From Pseudomonadota bacterium (GTDB lineage Bacteria; Pseudomonadota; Gammaproteobacteria; SZUA-229), in the NCBI GenBank assembly GCA_030673345.1, contig DAOVJH010000007.1, positions 1 to 13,992 on the forward strand: 13,992 nucleotides of DNA, given 5' to 3'. Shown here piece after piece: positions 1-5,954 of this stretch (position 1 is the stretch's first letter; every line of letters starts with the position of its first letter). The notes beneath the pieces are model-generated. The model did not search any database. It had not been told where the DNA came from and saw only the letters and a program-made list of their open reading frames with translations. Position numbers and translations under genes: made by a program.

Positions 1-40
1 CAAGAGTCGTATGAATAACAATATTCGTTCAATGGCGTAA
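1..40 (+). CDS. rpsT: 30S ribosomal protein S20, C-terminal end only (partial)
   Basis: The reading frame starting at base 2 gives the tail KSRMNNNIRSMA followed by TAA at 38-40. This resembles the usual end of S20 (KSRL..xIKALA), a primary 16S rRNA-binding protein of the small subunit. The call rests on only 12 residues. It is supported by an excellent terminator about 37 bases downstream and by gene order: in Pseudomonas-like genomes rpsT lies close to proB-obgE-rpmA-rplU. The rest of the gene is outside the window. Another short basic protein cannot be fully excluded. Confidence 0.7.
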   Translation, partial: KSRMNNNIRSMA

Positions 41-76
41 GTTTTACGCCTGATTTATCAGGGCATTGAATTTGAG

Positions 77-108
77 AGCCGGGCTGACTGTGTCAGTCCG
101 GCTTTTTT
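77..108 (+). terminator. Rho-independent terminator after rpsT
   Basis: A 12-pair stem (77-88 with 92-103, one G-T pair at 83/97) closes a 3-base TGT loop and runs straight into six T residues (103-108). It is well placed to end the rpsT transcript. Confidence 0.93.
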
Positions 109-123
109 ATTGGTCTGTTTATT

Positions 124-153
124 TGTAGGAGCGGAATTTTATTCCGCGATCTT
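124..153 (+). repeat. REP-like palindrome, compact copy
   Basis: GCGGAAT (131-137) and ATTCCGC (141-147) form a 7-pair stem with a 3-base loop, flanked by TGTAG before and GATCTT after. The GTAGGAGCGG...CCGCGA pattern is typical of the REP family common in Pseudomonas and other gammaproteobacteria. It forms the left outer end of the larger fold-back element. Confidence 0.75.
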
Positions 154-384
154 GTTGCAGGTTTAACTAAAGTTGCTTGAGTTACGGTTAGGTTGAATAA
201 TATTTACGATTTTAATTTGGCTTGGCATTGCGGTATTCGCACCGCAGGCGAGTCACTTTTTTGCTACAGCCCAAAAGAGTGCCTCGCCGGTGGGGCGAGA
301 CCCACAAAGCTCAATTAAAAACCTACTGTAACTATTGCTCAGCCAGGCTCTAATTCAAGCTACTTTAGCTAAACCTAAAACCAA

Positions 385-480
385 AAGATCGCGGAACTAG
401 ATTATTCAGCATATCCTTATGCTTCACCCCTTCGGGGCTTACGTGAAAAACTTTTCCAGAAAGTTTTTTCCGCTCCTACA
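385..480 (-). repeat. REP-like palindrome split by a structured 71-base insertion
   Basis: The same two half-sites as in the compact copy at 124-153 occur here in inverted orientation (385-396 and 468-480), but 71 bases separate them instead of 5. The inserted stretch (397-467) can form three successive hairpins: 408-413 with 418-423 (6 pairs), CCCC/GGGG at 427-437, and an A/T-rich stem 446-454 with 460-468 (9 pairs). The half-sites GCGGAA (391-396) and TTCCGC (468-473) can close the whole as a multi-branched fold. Base 468 is shared between the last hairpin and the closing stem, so one of them loses a pair. Confidence 0.7.
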
Positions 481-561
481 GGTGAGCGTATCGTCCGCGG
501 TGTGAGAAGCGCAATCTATCAGAAGTAATGAAGAGTTAGAGATTAAGCGCAAGAGAAAAAA

Positions 562-1698
562 TCATAAAAGCACTAGGTTATCCCGATGTATCAACTCCGC
601 CTCATCAACATAACCCAGGATGCTTTCAAATTTCTCACTGGTCTCGCCCTTAAGTTTCAAGCTTTCTTTACTGTCATAATTAACCAGTCCGCGAGCGATC
701 TCATTACCATTATCATTGATAACAGAGACCACTTCACCGCGTTGAAAATTTCCTTCAACTTTGCTGACACCAACGGCCAGCAGGCTAACGCCGGATTGCT
801 GAATCGCTTTGCTGGCGCCCGCATCAAGAAATAATTTACCGGAGATTTTCAGCTGGTTAGCTAACCATTGTTTACGTGCCGACATCGGTTCATTGTCTGC
901 TGTTAGTAAGGTGCCGACTGTTTCGCCCTGGGCAATTTTTTGCAGGATATTTTCTTCTGCGCCAGACGCAATAATGGTGTTGGTACCAGAGCGTGCAGCG
1001 CGTTGTGCTGCTGTGATTTTTGTTCGCATGCCGCCCTGACCCAGAGTACCGCTGTCGCCAGCCATGGTTAGCAGGTCACGGTTACGTGCATTTGACTCGC
1101 TGATCAATTTGGCATCCTCGTTATACCGAGGATCTTTATCAAATAATCCCTGCTGGTCTGTCAGCAGAACCAGGGTGTCAGCTTCAACAAGATTGCAGAC
1201 CAGCGCGCCTAAAGTATCATTATCACCAAAGCGAATTTCATCTGTCGCCACGGTGTCATTTTCATTGATGATAGGGATAGCGCCTAAATCAAGCAGTGTT
1301 TTTAATGTGCTGCGGGCGTTCAGATAACGCTGGCGATTGCTCAGATCTTCGTGTGTCAGCAATACCTGCGCGGTATGAATATCGTGTTGTTTAAAACAGC
1401 TTTCGAAGTTTTGGATCAGACCCATCTGGCCAAGGGCTGCCGCTGCCTGTAATTCGTGCAGTGCGTGAGGACGTTGCTTCCAGCCGAGACGTGCCATGCC
1501 TTCTGCGACGGCGCCGGATGAGACCAGTAATACTTCTTTACCTGCGGCACGCAGCTTGGCAATCTGTTCCGCCCATGACTGAATAGCCTGGTGGTTAAGC
1601 CCCTGGCCGTCATTGGTGATGAGTGAGCTGCCAATTTTTATTACCCAGCGGTTTGATTCGGCTACTGCCTTACGCGTTGTGGTCTGGCGCGAAGTCAT
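562..1698 (-). CDS. proB: Glutamate 5-kinase
   Basis: ProB phosphorylates L-glutamate with ATP to gamma-glutamyl phosphate, the first and feedback-controlled step of proline synthesis in the cytosol. The 378-residue product has an amino-acid-kinase domain over about residues 17-265. It shows KIGSSLIT at 21-28, the SSGAVAEG loop at 60-67, the substrate segment INENDTV at 144-150, FGDND at 157-161 and GQGGMRTK at 220-227. A C-terminal PUA domain follows (about 288-365), as in the Escherichia coli enzyme. The N terminus is about 15 residues longer than usual. The ATG is fixed by a 4-base ATGA overlap with the obgE stop codon, so translation is probably coupled. The partner proA is not in the window. 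No classical terminator follows; the fold-back element lies about 80 bases downstream. Confidence 0.97.
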   Translation of the reverse strand: MTSRQTTTRKAVAESNRWVIKIGSSLITNDGQGLNHQAIQSWAEQIAKLRAAGKEVLLVSSGAVAEGMARLGWKQRPHALHELQAAAALGQMGLIQNFESCFKQHDIHTAQVLLTHEDLSNRQRYLNARSTLKTLLDLGAIPIINENDTVATDEIRFGDNDTLGALVCNLVEADTLVLLTDQQGLFDKDPRYNEDAKLISESNARNRDLLTMAGDSGTLGQGGMRTKITAAQRAARSGTNTIIASGAEENILQKIAQGETVGTLLTADNEPMSARKQWLANQLKISGKLFLDAGASKAIQQSGVSLLAVGVSKVEGNFQRGEVVSVINDNGNEIARGLVNYDSKESLKLKGETSEKFESILGYVDEAELIHRDNLVLL

Positions 1699-2789
1699 TC
1701 GGTTTGTTCTTCTTCCTGTGGTGGTTCGATTATAGGATCAAAGGCCTGATCAGATGACGGTTCATTATCACGTTTAAATTCCTGATCGGACTCAAGTTGT
1801 TTCATTATGTCAAAAGCAAGGTTTTCTGTGCCGTTCTTACTGATGGCTGAAATAGTATATACCGGTCCCTGCCAGTTCAGCTGCTGCACGATTTCTTCCC
1901 GTTTGGCTTTTAGTTCATCATCATCTAACAGGTCAGATTTGTTTAGCACCAGCCAGCGTGGTTTTTCGGAAAGCTCAGGGCTGAAGCTTTTCAGTTCATT
2001 GATGATGGTTTTTGCCTCATCTACCGGATCAGTACCGTCATAGGGCTGCATATCGATTATGTGTAATAACAGCCGGGTACGAGACAGGTGTTTTAAAAAC
2101 TGTATGCCCAGACCCGCGCCTTCCGAAGCGCCTTCGATGATGCCGGGAATATCGGCGATCACAAAACTCTGGTTTATGCCGACACGTACCACCCCTAAAT
2201 TGGGGAACAGGGTGGTAAACGGGTAATTCGCTACTTTAGGGCGCGCCGCCGAAACCGAGCGGATAAAGGTCGATTTGCCGGCATTAGGTAAACCCAGCAG
2301 GCCGACGTCGGCCAGTACCTTTAATTCCAGGCGTAGGCTACGGCGCTCACCTGGTGAGCCGGGCGTGCATTTTCGCGGTGCCTGGTTGATCGAGCTTTTA
2401 AAGCGGGTATTGCCGAGACCGTGAAAACCGCCCTGGGCGACTTTTATTTTTTGATCCTGCCGGGTGATATCACCGATGAGCTCTTCGATATCATCATCAT
2501 ATATTAAAGTGCCGATGGGGACAGGGATATACAGGTCATCACCGCCGGGCCCCGTCATCTGGTTACCGCCGCCGCGTGTGCCCGAGTCGGCAGTGTAGGT
2601 GCGAACATGGCGAAAATCGGCAAGCGTGTTGATGTCATGGTCGCCGACCAGGTAAACACTGCCGCCGTCACCGCCGTCACCACCATTTGGACCGCCGAAC
2701 TGGATGTATTTTTCACGACGAAAGGCGACCACGCCGGTCCCGCCATCACCGGCTATTACATTTATGGTTGCTTCGTCGATAAAACGCAT
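1695..2789 (-). CDS. obgE: Obg family GTPase, ribosome assembly and stress
   Basis: Obg/CgtA is an essential, slowly hydrolysing GTPase that binds the large ribosomal subunit and links ribosome assembly to (p)ppGpp. Visible parts are the glycine-rich Obg domain (about 1-158, with repeated GG patches at 32-43), then the G domain: G1 GLPNAGKST at 166-174, G3 DIPG at 213-216, G4 NKSD at 283-286 and G5 SAIS at 314-317. A short acidic, proline-containing tail of about 30 residues ends the 364-residue protein, which is somewhat shorter than the roughly 390 of E. coli ObgE. The start ATG has an AAGAG-type ribosome site about 8 bases upstream. It is separated from rpmA by a terminator, so it depends on read-through or on its own promoter in 2790-2900, where I see no convincing one. 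It overlaps proB by four bases. Confidence 0.97.
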   Translation of the reverse strand: MRFIDEATINVIAGDGGTGVVAFRREKYIQFGGPNGGDGGDGGSVYLVGDHDINTLADFRHVRTYTADSGTRGGGNQMTGPGGDDLYIPVPIGTLIYDDDIEELIGDITRQDQKIKVAQGGFHGLGNTRFKSSINQAPRKCTPGSPGERRSLRLELKVLADVGLLGLPNAGKSTFIRSVSAARPKVANYPFTTLFPNLGVVRVGINQSFVIADIPGIIEGASEGAGLGIQFLKHLSRTRLLLHIIDMQPYDGTDPVDEAKTIINELKSFSPELSEKPRWLVLNKSDLLDDDELKAKREEIVQQLNWQGPVYTISAISKNGTENLAFDIMKQLESDQEFKRDNEPSSDQAFDPIIEPPQEEEQTE

Positions 2790-2900
2790 GGCTGTGCTCT
2801 TTTATTAAAGTGGTGTTAGTTTAGCTTAAAAATCAGATGCTTAGAATTATTCGTTACAGAGGCGATGAATTTTTTAATGGCCAATAATCAGTAGGCAATA

Positions 2901-2924
2901 AAAAAGCCCCATGCGGGGCTTTTT
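2901..2924 (-). terminator. Intrinsic terminator after rplU-rpmA
   Basis: AAAAAGCCCC (2901-2910) pairs with GGGGCTTTTT (2915-2924) around a 4-base loop. On the - strand the stem runs into a T tract (TTTTTTATT). It lies about 25 bases past the rpmA stop codon and before obgE. It probably lets ribosomal proteins be made in excess over Obg. The hairpin is symmetrical and could act on either strand, but no + strand gene ends here. Confidence 0.9.
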
Positions 2925-2949
2925 CCTAACCGCATTGGTTCGGTCGTCT

Positions 2950-3222
2950 CTAGCTTGCTGGAGCCGAACCTGTATCGATACTGATTGTTTTGCGGTTAAG
3001 CGGTCCACAGGTTTCGAAAATGACGTTTCCGTCTGCTTTTGCAAATAATGTGTGGTCACGGCCCATGCCTACGTTGTTACCAGCATGGAATTTTGTGCCA
3101 CGCTGACGAACCAGAATATTGCCGGCTACGACTGACTGACCGCCGAATTTTTTAACGCCAAGTCGTTTCGATTGTGACTCGCGTCCGTTTCTGGTACTAC
3201 CGGCTGCTTTTTTATGTGCCAT
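2950..3222 (-). CDS. rpmA: 50S ribosomal protein L27
   Basis: L27 sits near the peptidyl-transferase centre of the large subunit, where its N-terminal tail contacts the tRNA acceptor ends. The 90-residue product opens with [14 protein letters not shown] and has [21 protein letters not shown] and GRDHTLFA, all hallmarks of L27. It lacks the cleaved N-terminal extension seen in Firmicutes. The E. coli protein has 85 residues; the extra ones are a small Ser/Ala/Pro-rich tail. It starts 20 bases after the rplU stop and is co-transcribed with it. A terminator follows. Confidence 0.98.
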   Translation of the reverse strand: MAHKKAAGSTRNGRESQSKRLGVKKFGGQSVVAGNILVRQRGTKFHAGNNVGMGRDHTLFAKADGNVIFETCGPLNRKTISIDTGSAPAS

Positions 3223-3242
3223 TGTTCCGTTCTCTTGTTAGG

Positions 3243-3554
3243 TTATGCAGAGATGCCAGTCACTTCGATTTCAGTGTAATACTGACGATGACCAGTTCTC
3301 TTTTGATGATGTTTACGACGTCTGAACTTCATGATTTCGACTTTCTTAGCGCGGCCATGAGATTTGACTGTTGCAGTGACTTTGCCGCCATCGACAAAAG
3401 GGGTGCCGATGTTAATGTTGTCACCGTCAGCAATCATCAGTACTTTGTCTAAATCGACAGAAGCACCTTCTTCAGCGTCCAGTTTTTCAACGCGACATAC
3501 GTCGCCTTGAGCTAGTTTATATTGTTTGCCACCAGTACTGATTACAGCGTACAT
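3243..3554 (-). CDS. rplU: 50S ribosomal protein L21
   Basis: L21 is a 23S rRNA-binding protein of the large subunit. The product from the ATG at 3554 has 103 residues, exactly the E. coli length, beginning [13 protein letters not shown]. It carries the basic RNA-binding stretch [15 protein letters not shown] near the C terminus. The start is supported by a GGAGAA ribosome site 5 bases upstream (3560-3565). An in-frame ATG at 3668 would add 38 residues unlike any L21 and lies upstream of the promoter, so it is not used. This is the first gene of the rplU-rpmA unit, divergent from ispB. Confidence 0.98.
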   Translation of the reverse strand: MYAVISTGGKQYKLAQGDVCRVEKLDAEEGASVDLDKVLMIADGDNINIGTPFVDGGKVTATVKSHGRAKKVEIMKFRRRKHHQKRTGHRQYYTEIEVTGISA

Positions 3555-3591
3555 GGGTGTTCTCCAAAGATTCGTGACAGAAAGGGCGCAA

Positions 3592-3620
3592 ATTATACGT
3601 GTTTGCTGACGCGCTGACAA
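3592..3620 (-). promoter_or_regulatory. Sigma-70 promoter of rplU-rpmA
   Basis: On the - strand TTGTCA (3620-3615) is followed after exactly 17 bases by a perfect TATAAT (3597-3592). Transcription would begin near 3585, leaving a leader of about 30 bases. The bases between the -10 box and the start (TTGCGCCC) are GC-rich, as in promoters of translation genes that (p)ppGpp represses. Confidence 0.88.
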
Positions 3621-3707
3621 GTGTAAAACGACATAATTTATAGTGTAATAATGCCCCATATCAGGCAATATACGATTTATTGATCCAATGAATCACTTTA
3701 GACCGGC

Positions 3708-3736
3708 TTGACCTGCAAGACCTGACTACATAGGAT
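3708..3736 (+). promoter_or_regulatory. Likely sigma-70 promoter of ispB
   Basis: TTGACC (3708-3713), a 17-base spacer and TAGGAT (3731-3736) form a good promoter. The predicted start near 3743 is only about 8 bases before the TTG codon proposed as the ispB start. Either the message is nearly leaderless or translation begins further in. Confidence 0.6.
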
Positions 3737-3750
3737 TCGCACACTGATTA

Positions 3751-4785
3751 TTGACGACCCCGGTAACCGAACATATTTTGTCTGAAGTAGACCCCGTAAA
3801 GCAAGTTGAGCCGCAACCCAGTTTTGACGATGTGATGGCGCTGTGCCTGCCTGATATGCAGGCTGTGGACCAGGTCATCCGTCAGCGTCTGAGTTCTGAA
3901 GTCGCCCTGGTGAACCAGTTAAGCCATTATATCGTTAACTCCGGCGGTAAGCGTCTGCGCCCGTTGTTGGTGCTTTTGTCTGCAAAATCTTTCGGTTATC
4001 AAGGTGATATGCACCATCTGCTGGCGGCTATCATCGAGTTTATTCATACTGCGACACTGCTGCATGACGATGTTGTCGATGAATCTGAACTCCGTCGCGG
4101 CAACGAAACGGCAAATGCACTGTTTGGAAATGCGGCGAGTGTACTGGTCGGTGATTTTCTTTATTCACGTGCATTTGAAATGATGGTGGATATCGACGAT
4201 ATGCGGGTGATGAAGATACTGGCCAGGACGACCAACGTGATCGCAGAAGGTGAGGTCATGCAATTGATGAACGTGCATGACGCAGAGACCACAGAAGATA
4301 AGTACCTGGAAGTGATCTACTGTAAAACCGCAAAATTATTTGAAGCGGCGACTCAGCTGGGCGCAGTTCTGTGCCGACGTAGCGAACAGGAAGAGCAGGC
4401 GATGGCGGCCTATGGTCGTTACCTGGGAACGGCGTTCCAGTTGATCGATGATGTGATGGATTACAGTTCAAACAGTGAACAGATGGGTAAAAACGTCGGT
4501 GACGACCTGGCTGAAGGTAAACCGACCTTGCCGCTGATCTACGCCATACAGCAGGGAACGGCTGAACAGGTGGCGGTGATCAAATCCGCGATCGAAAAAG
4601 GCGGTTATGACCATATCGAACAGGTGCAGGCGATAATACAGCAGACAGGTGCCCTGGAATATAGCGAAAAGATGGCGCAGTTACAGGCGCAGCTGGCGAT
4701 TGATGAGCTTGAGCATCTGCCTGATTCAGAGGGTAAAACAATGCTTGAGAATATTGCACGTTTATCTGTTTTTCGAAGTTACTAG
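3751..4785 (+). CDS. ispB: Long-chain (octaprenyl-type) polyprenyl diphosphate synthase
   Basis: The enzyme condenses farnesyl diphosphate with isopentenyl diphosphate units to build the ubiquinone side chain. The product has the trans-prenyltransferase signatures GGKRLRP (65-71), first aspartate-rich motif DDVVD (106-110), GDFLYSRAF (134-142), EGEVMQL (166-172) and second motif DDVMD (233-237). It closely follows E. coli IspB across its length; I infer the chain length (C40 or near) from similarity only. The start is uncertain. TTG at 3751 directly follows a stop codon (3745-3747) and yields 344 residues, about 20 more than IspB. The homology reaches residue 24 or so, upstream of the first ATG (3835), so TTG 3751 or TTG 3778 is favoured although neither has a good ribosome site. 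Divergent from rplU. Confidence 0.95.
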   Translation: MTTPVTEHILSEVDPVKQVEPQPSFDDVMALCLPDMQAVDQVIRQRLSSEVALVNQLSHYIVNSGGKRLRPLLVLLSAKSFGYQGDMHHLLAAIIEFIHTATLLHDDVVDESELRRGNETANALFGNAASVLVGDFLYSRAFEMMVDIDDMRVMKILARTTNVIAEGEVMQLMNVHDAETTEDKYLEVIYCKTAKLFEAATQLGAVLCRRSEQEEQAMAAYGRYLGTAFQLIDDVMDYSSNSEQMGKNVGDDLAEGKPTLPLIYAIQQGTAEQVAVIKSAIEKGGYDHIEQVQAIIQQTGALEYSEKMAQLQAQLAIDELEHLPDSEGKTMLENIARLSVFRSY

Positions 4786-4815
4786 CTGACTAAAAGCGTT
4801 TTCAACGCCAAATCT

Positions 4816-4824
4816 TGCTAGAAT
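4816..4824 (+). promoter_or_regulatory. Possible extended -10 promoter for gmk
   Basis: TGCTAGAAT matches an extended -10 element (TGnTATAAT with one change). No good -35 box is visible, as is normal for this class. Transcription near 4831 would give a leader of about 39 bases. Confidence 0.45.
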
Positions 4825-4869
4825 ACACTCTATATCATTATTGTAACTGCTTAAAAGGTCATGCATTAA

Positions 4870-5493
4870 GTGACAAAAGGTACGCTTTTCATTATTTCGG
4901 CTGCATCCGGCGCGGGTAAAACCACACTGGTTAATGCGGTGCTTGAACTGGTTGATAACCTCGTCGTTTCTGTTTCGCACACCACGCGTCCGCCGCGGGC
5001 AGGTGAAGAAGACGGTGTGAATTATCATTTTATCGACAAACAAGTTTTCGAAGCGATGGTGGAAGGTAGTGAGTTTTTTGAGCATGCCACGGTATTTGGC
5101 AATATGTATGGTACTTCACGGCAGCATATTCAGGAACAGCTACTAAAAGGCATGGATGTTATACTGGAGATCGACTGGCAGGGTGCGCGGCAGATCAGGC
5201 AGTTAATGCCGGACTGTAAATCGATATATATCGTGCCGCCGTCAACTGCAGTATTGCGTGAACGTCTCGATTCACGTGGTCAGGATGATGAGGCTGTCAT
5301 CGAAAAACGCATGCATGAAGCGATAAGCGAGATGTCGCATTACGTCGAATTTGATTACCTGATCATCAATGATGATTTTGATGAAGCCAGAGACAACCTG
5401 GTCTCGGTCATAAAAGGCAACCGCATGCTGCATGAGCATCAGCAGCAAAAACATACAGAATTGCTGGCACAACTATTAACGATAGAAGATTAA
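4870..5493 (+). CDS. gmk: Guanylate kinase
   Basis: Gmk phosphorylates GMP to GDP with ATP in the cytosol, the step between GMP and GTP/(p)ppGpp synthesis. The 207-residue product equals the E. coli length. It has the P-loop SGAGKTT (13-19), the GMP-binding region VSVSHTTRPPR and the conserved VFGNMYGTS, DIDWQGA-like (EIDWQGA) and RGQDDE segments. The start is GTG at 4870: the nearby ATG at 4861 is in frame but is followed by a stop after one codon. AAAAGG at about 4853-4858 is the best ribosome site, 11 bases upstream, slightly far. rpoZ follows after 39 bases, the usual gmk-rpoZ pair. Confidence 0.97.
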   Translation: MTKGTLFIISAASGAGKTTLVNAVLELVDNLVVSVSHTTRPPRAGEEDGVNYHFIDKQVFEAMVEGSEFFEHATVFGNMYGTSRQHIQEQLLKGMDVILEIDWQGARQIRQLMPDCKSIYIVPPSTAVLRERLDSRGQDDEAVIEKRMHEAISEMSHYVEFDYLIINDDFDEARDNLVSVIKGNRMLHEHQQQKHTELLAQLLTIED

Positions 5494-5532
5494 CCCTAGA
5501 AAACTAAAGCAGAAAATATTGGAGAAGAAAAT

Positions 5533-5841
5533 ATGGCACGTCTAACAGTAGAAGATTGCCTTGATAACGTAGAAAACCGATTTGAACTGGTGCTGGTTGC
5601 AGCGCAGCGTGCGCGCCAGTTAGCTATGGGTGCTGAGCCCCTGGTGCCGGTAGATAACGACAAGCCGACAGTATTGGCATTACGTGAGATCGCAGAAAAC
5701 CTGATCAATAAAGCGATCCTGGAAGCGCCGGAAGAAACACCGATGGAAGATATCGAAGCGATGATCGAAGGCGATCTGTCAGCAGAGCTTGAGAGCAGCC
5801 TGAAAGATAGCCTGCAGGCTAGCCTCAAAGATAATCTGTAA
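5533..5841 (+). CDS. rpoZ: RNA polymerase omega subunit
   Basis: Omega wraps the C terminus of the beta-prime subunit, helps assembly and forms part of (p)ppGpp site 1 in E. coli. The 102-residue product has the conserved core: MARLTV at the N terminus, [15 protein letters not shown] (15-29), PLVP and [18 protein letters not shown]. The N terminus and Arg51 correspond to omega residues that contact (p)ppGpp in E. coli, so that site appears intact. The C-terminal 30 residues are acidic and end in the imperfect tandem SLKDSLQ / SLKDNL. The ribosome site GGAG is at 5521-5524. A strong terminator follows, separating it from spoT. Confidence 0.96.
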   Translation: MARLTVEDCLDNVENRFELVLVAAQRARQLAMGAEPLVPVDNDKPTVLALREIAENLINKAILEAPEETPMEDIEAMIEGDLSAELESSLKDSLQASLKDNL

Positions 5842-5861
5842 GCTGAAGAATCCGTTTTACC

Positions 5862-5911
5862 ATGGGCGTATCAATCGCATGTACTGTGTGATTGATGCGC
5901 CCATTATTTTT
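5862..5911 (+). terminator. Strong intrinsic terminator between rpoZ and spoT
   Basis: An 18-pair stem (5862-5879 with 5887-5904, including two G-T pairs) has a 7-base loop and is followed by TATTTTT. It begins about 20 bases past the rpoZ stop and ends about 43 bases before spoT. It would end most gmk-rpoZ transcripts. Confidence 0.92.
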
Positions 5912-5954
5912 GGCGTAGTAAATAAAATCAATTTCCAGGTTTTAAGTTAAGTCA

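Larger units (their letters stand above)
124..480. repeat. Long fold-back (inverted repeat) element with REP-like ends, non-coding
   Basis: Most of the gene-free stretch 109-561 is one large imperfect inverted repeat. The outer ends are a perfect 13-base inverted pair, TGTAGGAGCGGAA at 124-136 and its complement at 468-480. A perfect 12-base inner pair follows (142-153 with 385-396). Further in, 159-184 matches the complement of 351-376 at 23 of 26 bases, and the similarity continues more weakly to 207/328. The central part, 230-263, matches the complement of 272-305 at 25 of 34 bases around an 8-base loop (264-271). All counts were made by eye. No open reading frame of meaningful length is present. 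No target-site duplication is visible at the borders. It resembles a MITE-like or REP-derived element lying between the convergent genes rpsT and proB. The remaining bases 481-561, before the end of proB, show no feature I can support. Confidence 0.85.

Noticed and set aside
391..473. Cloverleaf-like fold of tRNA size
   Set aside because: There is no T-loop sequence (GGTTCGA type), no D-loop consensus and no acceptable anticodon arm on either strand. The stems are explained by REP half-sites plus insertion hairpins.
124..480. Target-site duplication that would prove recent transposition of the fold-back element
   Set aside because: The bases just outside the 13-base ends (TTTATT on the left, GGTGAG on the right) do not match.
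3555..3668. Upstream extension of rplU from ATG 3668
   Set aside because: The added 38 residues do not resemble L21, and the span contains the rplU promoter. The ATG at 3554 has an ideal ribosome site and gives the canonical length.
4796..4808. Hairpin GCGTT/AACGC after ispB as a terminator
   Set aside because: It has only five pairs and no following T run. It is not enough to claim termination between ispB and gmk.
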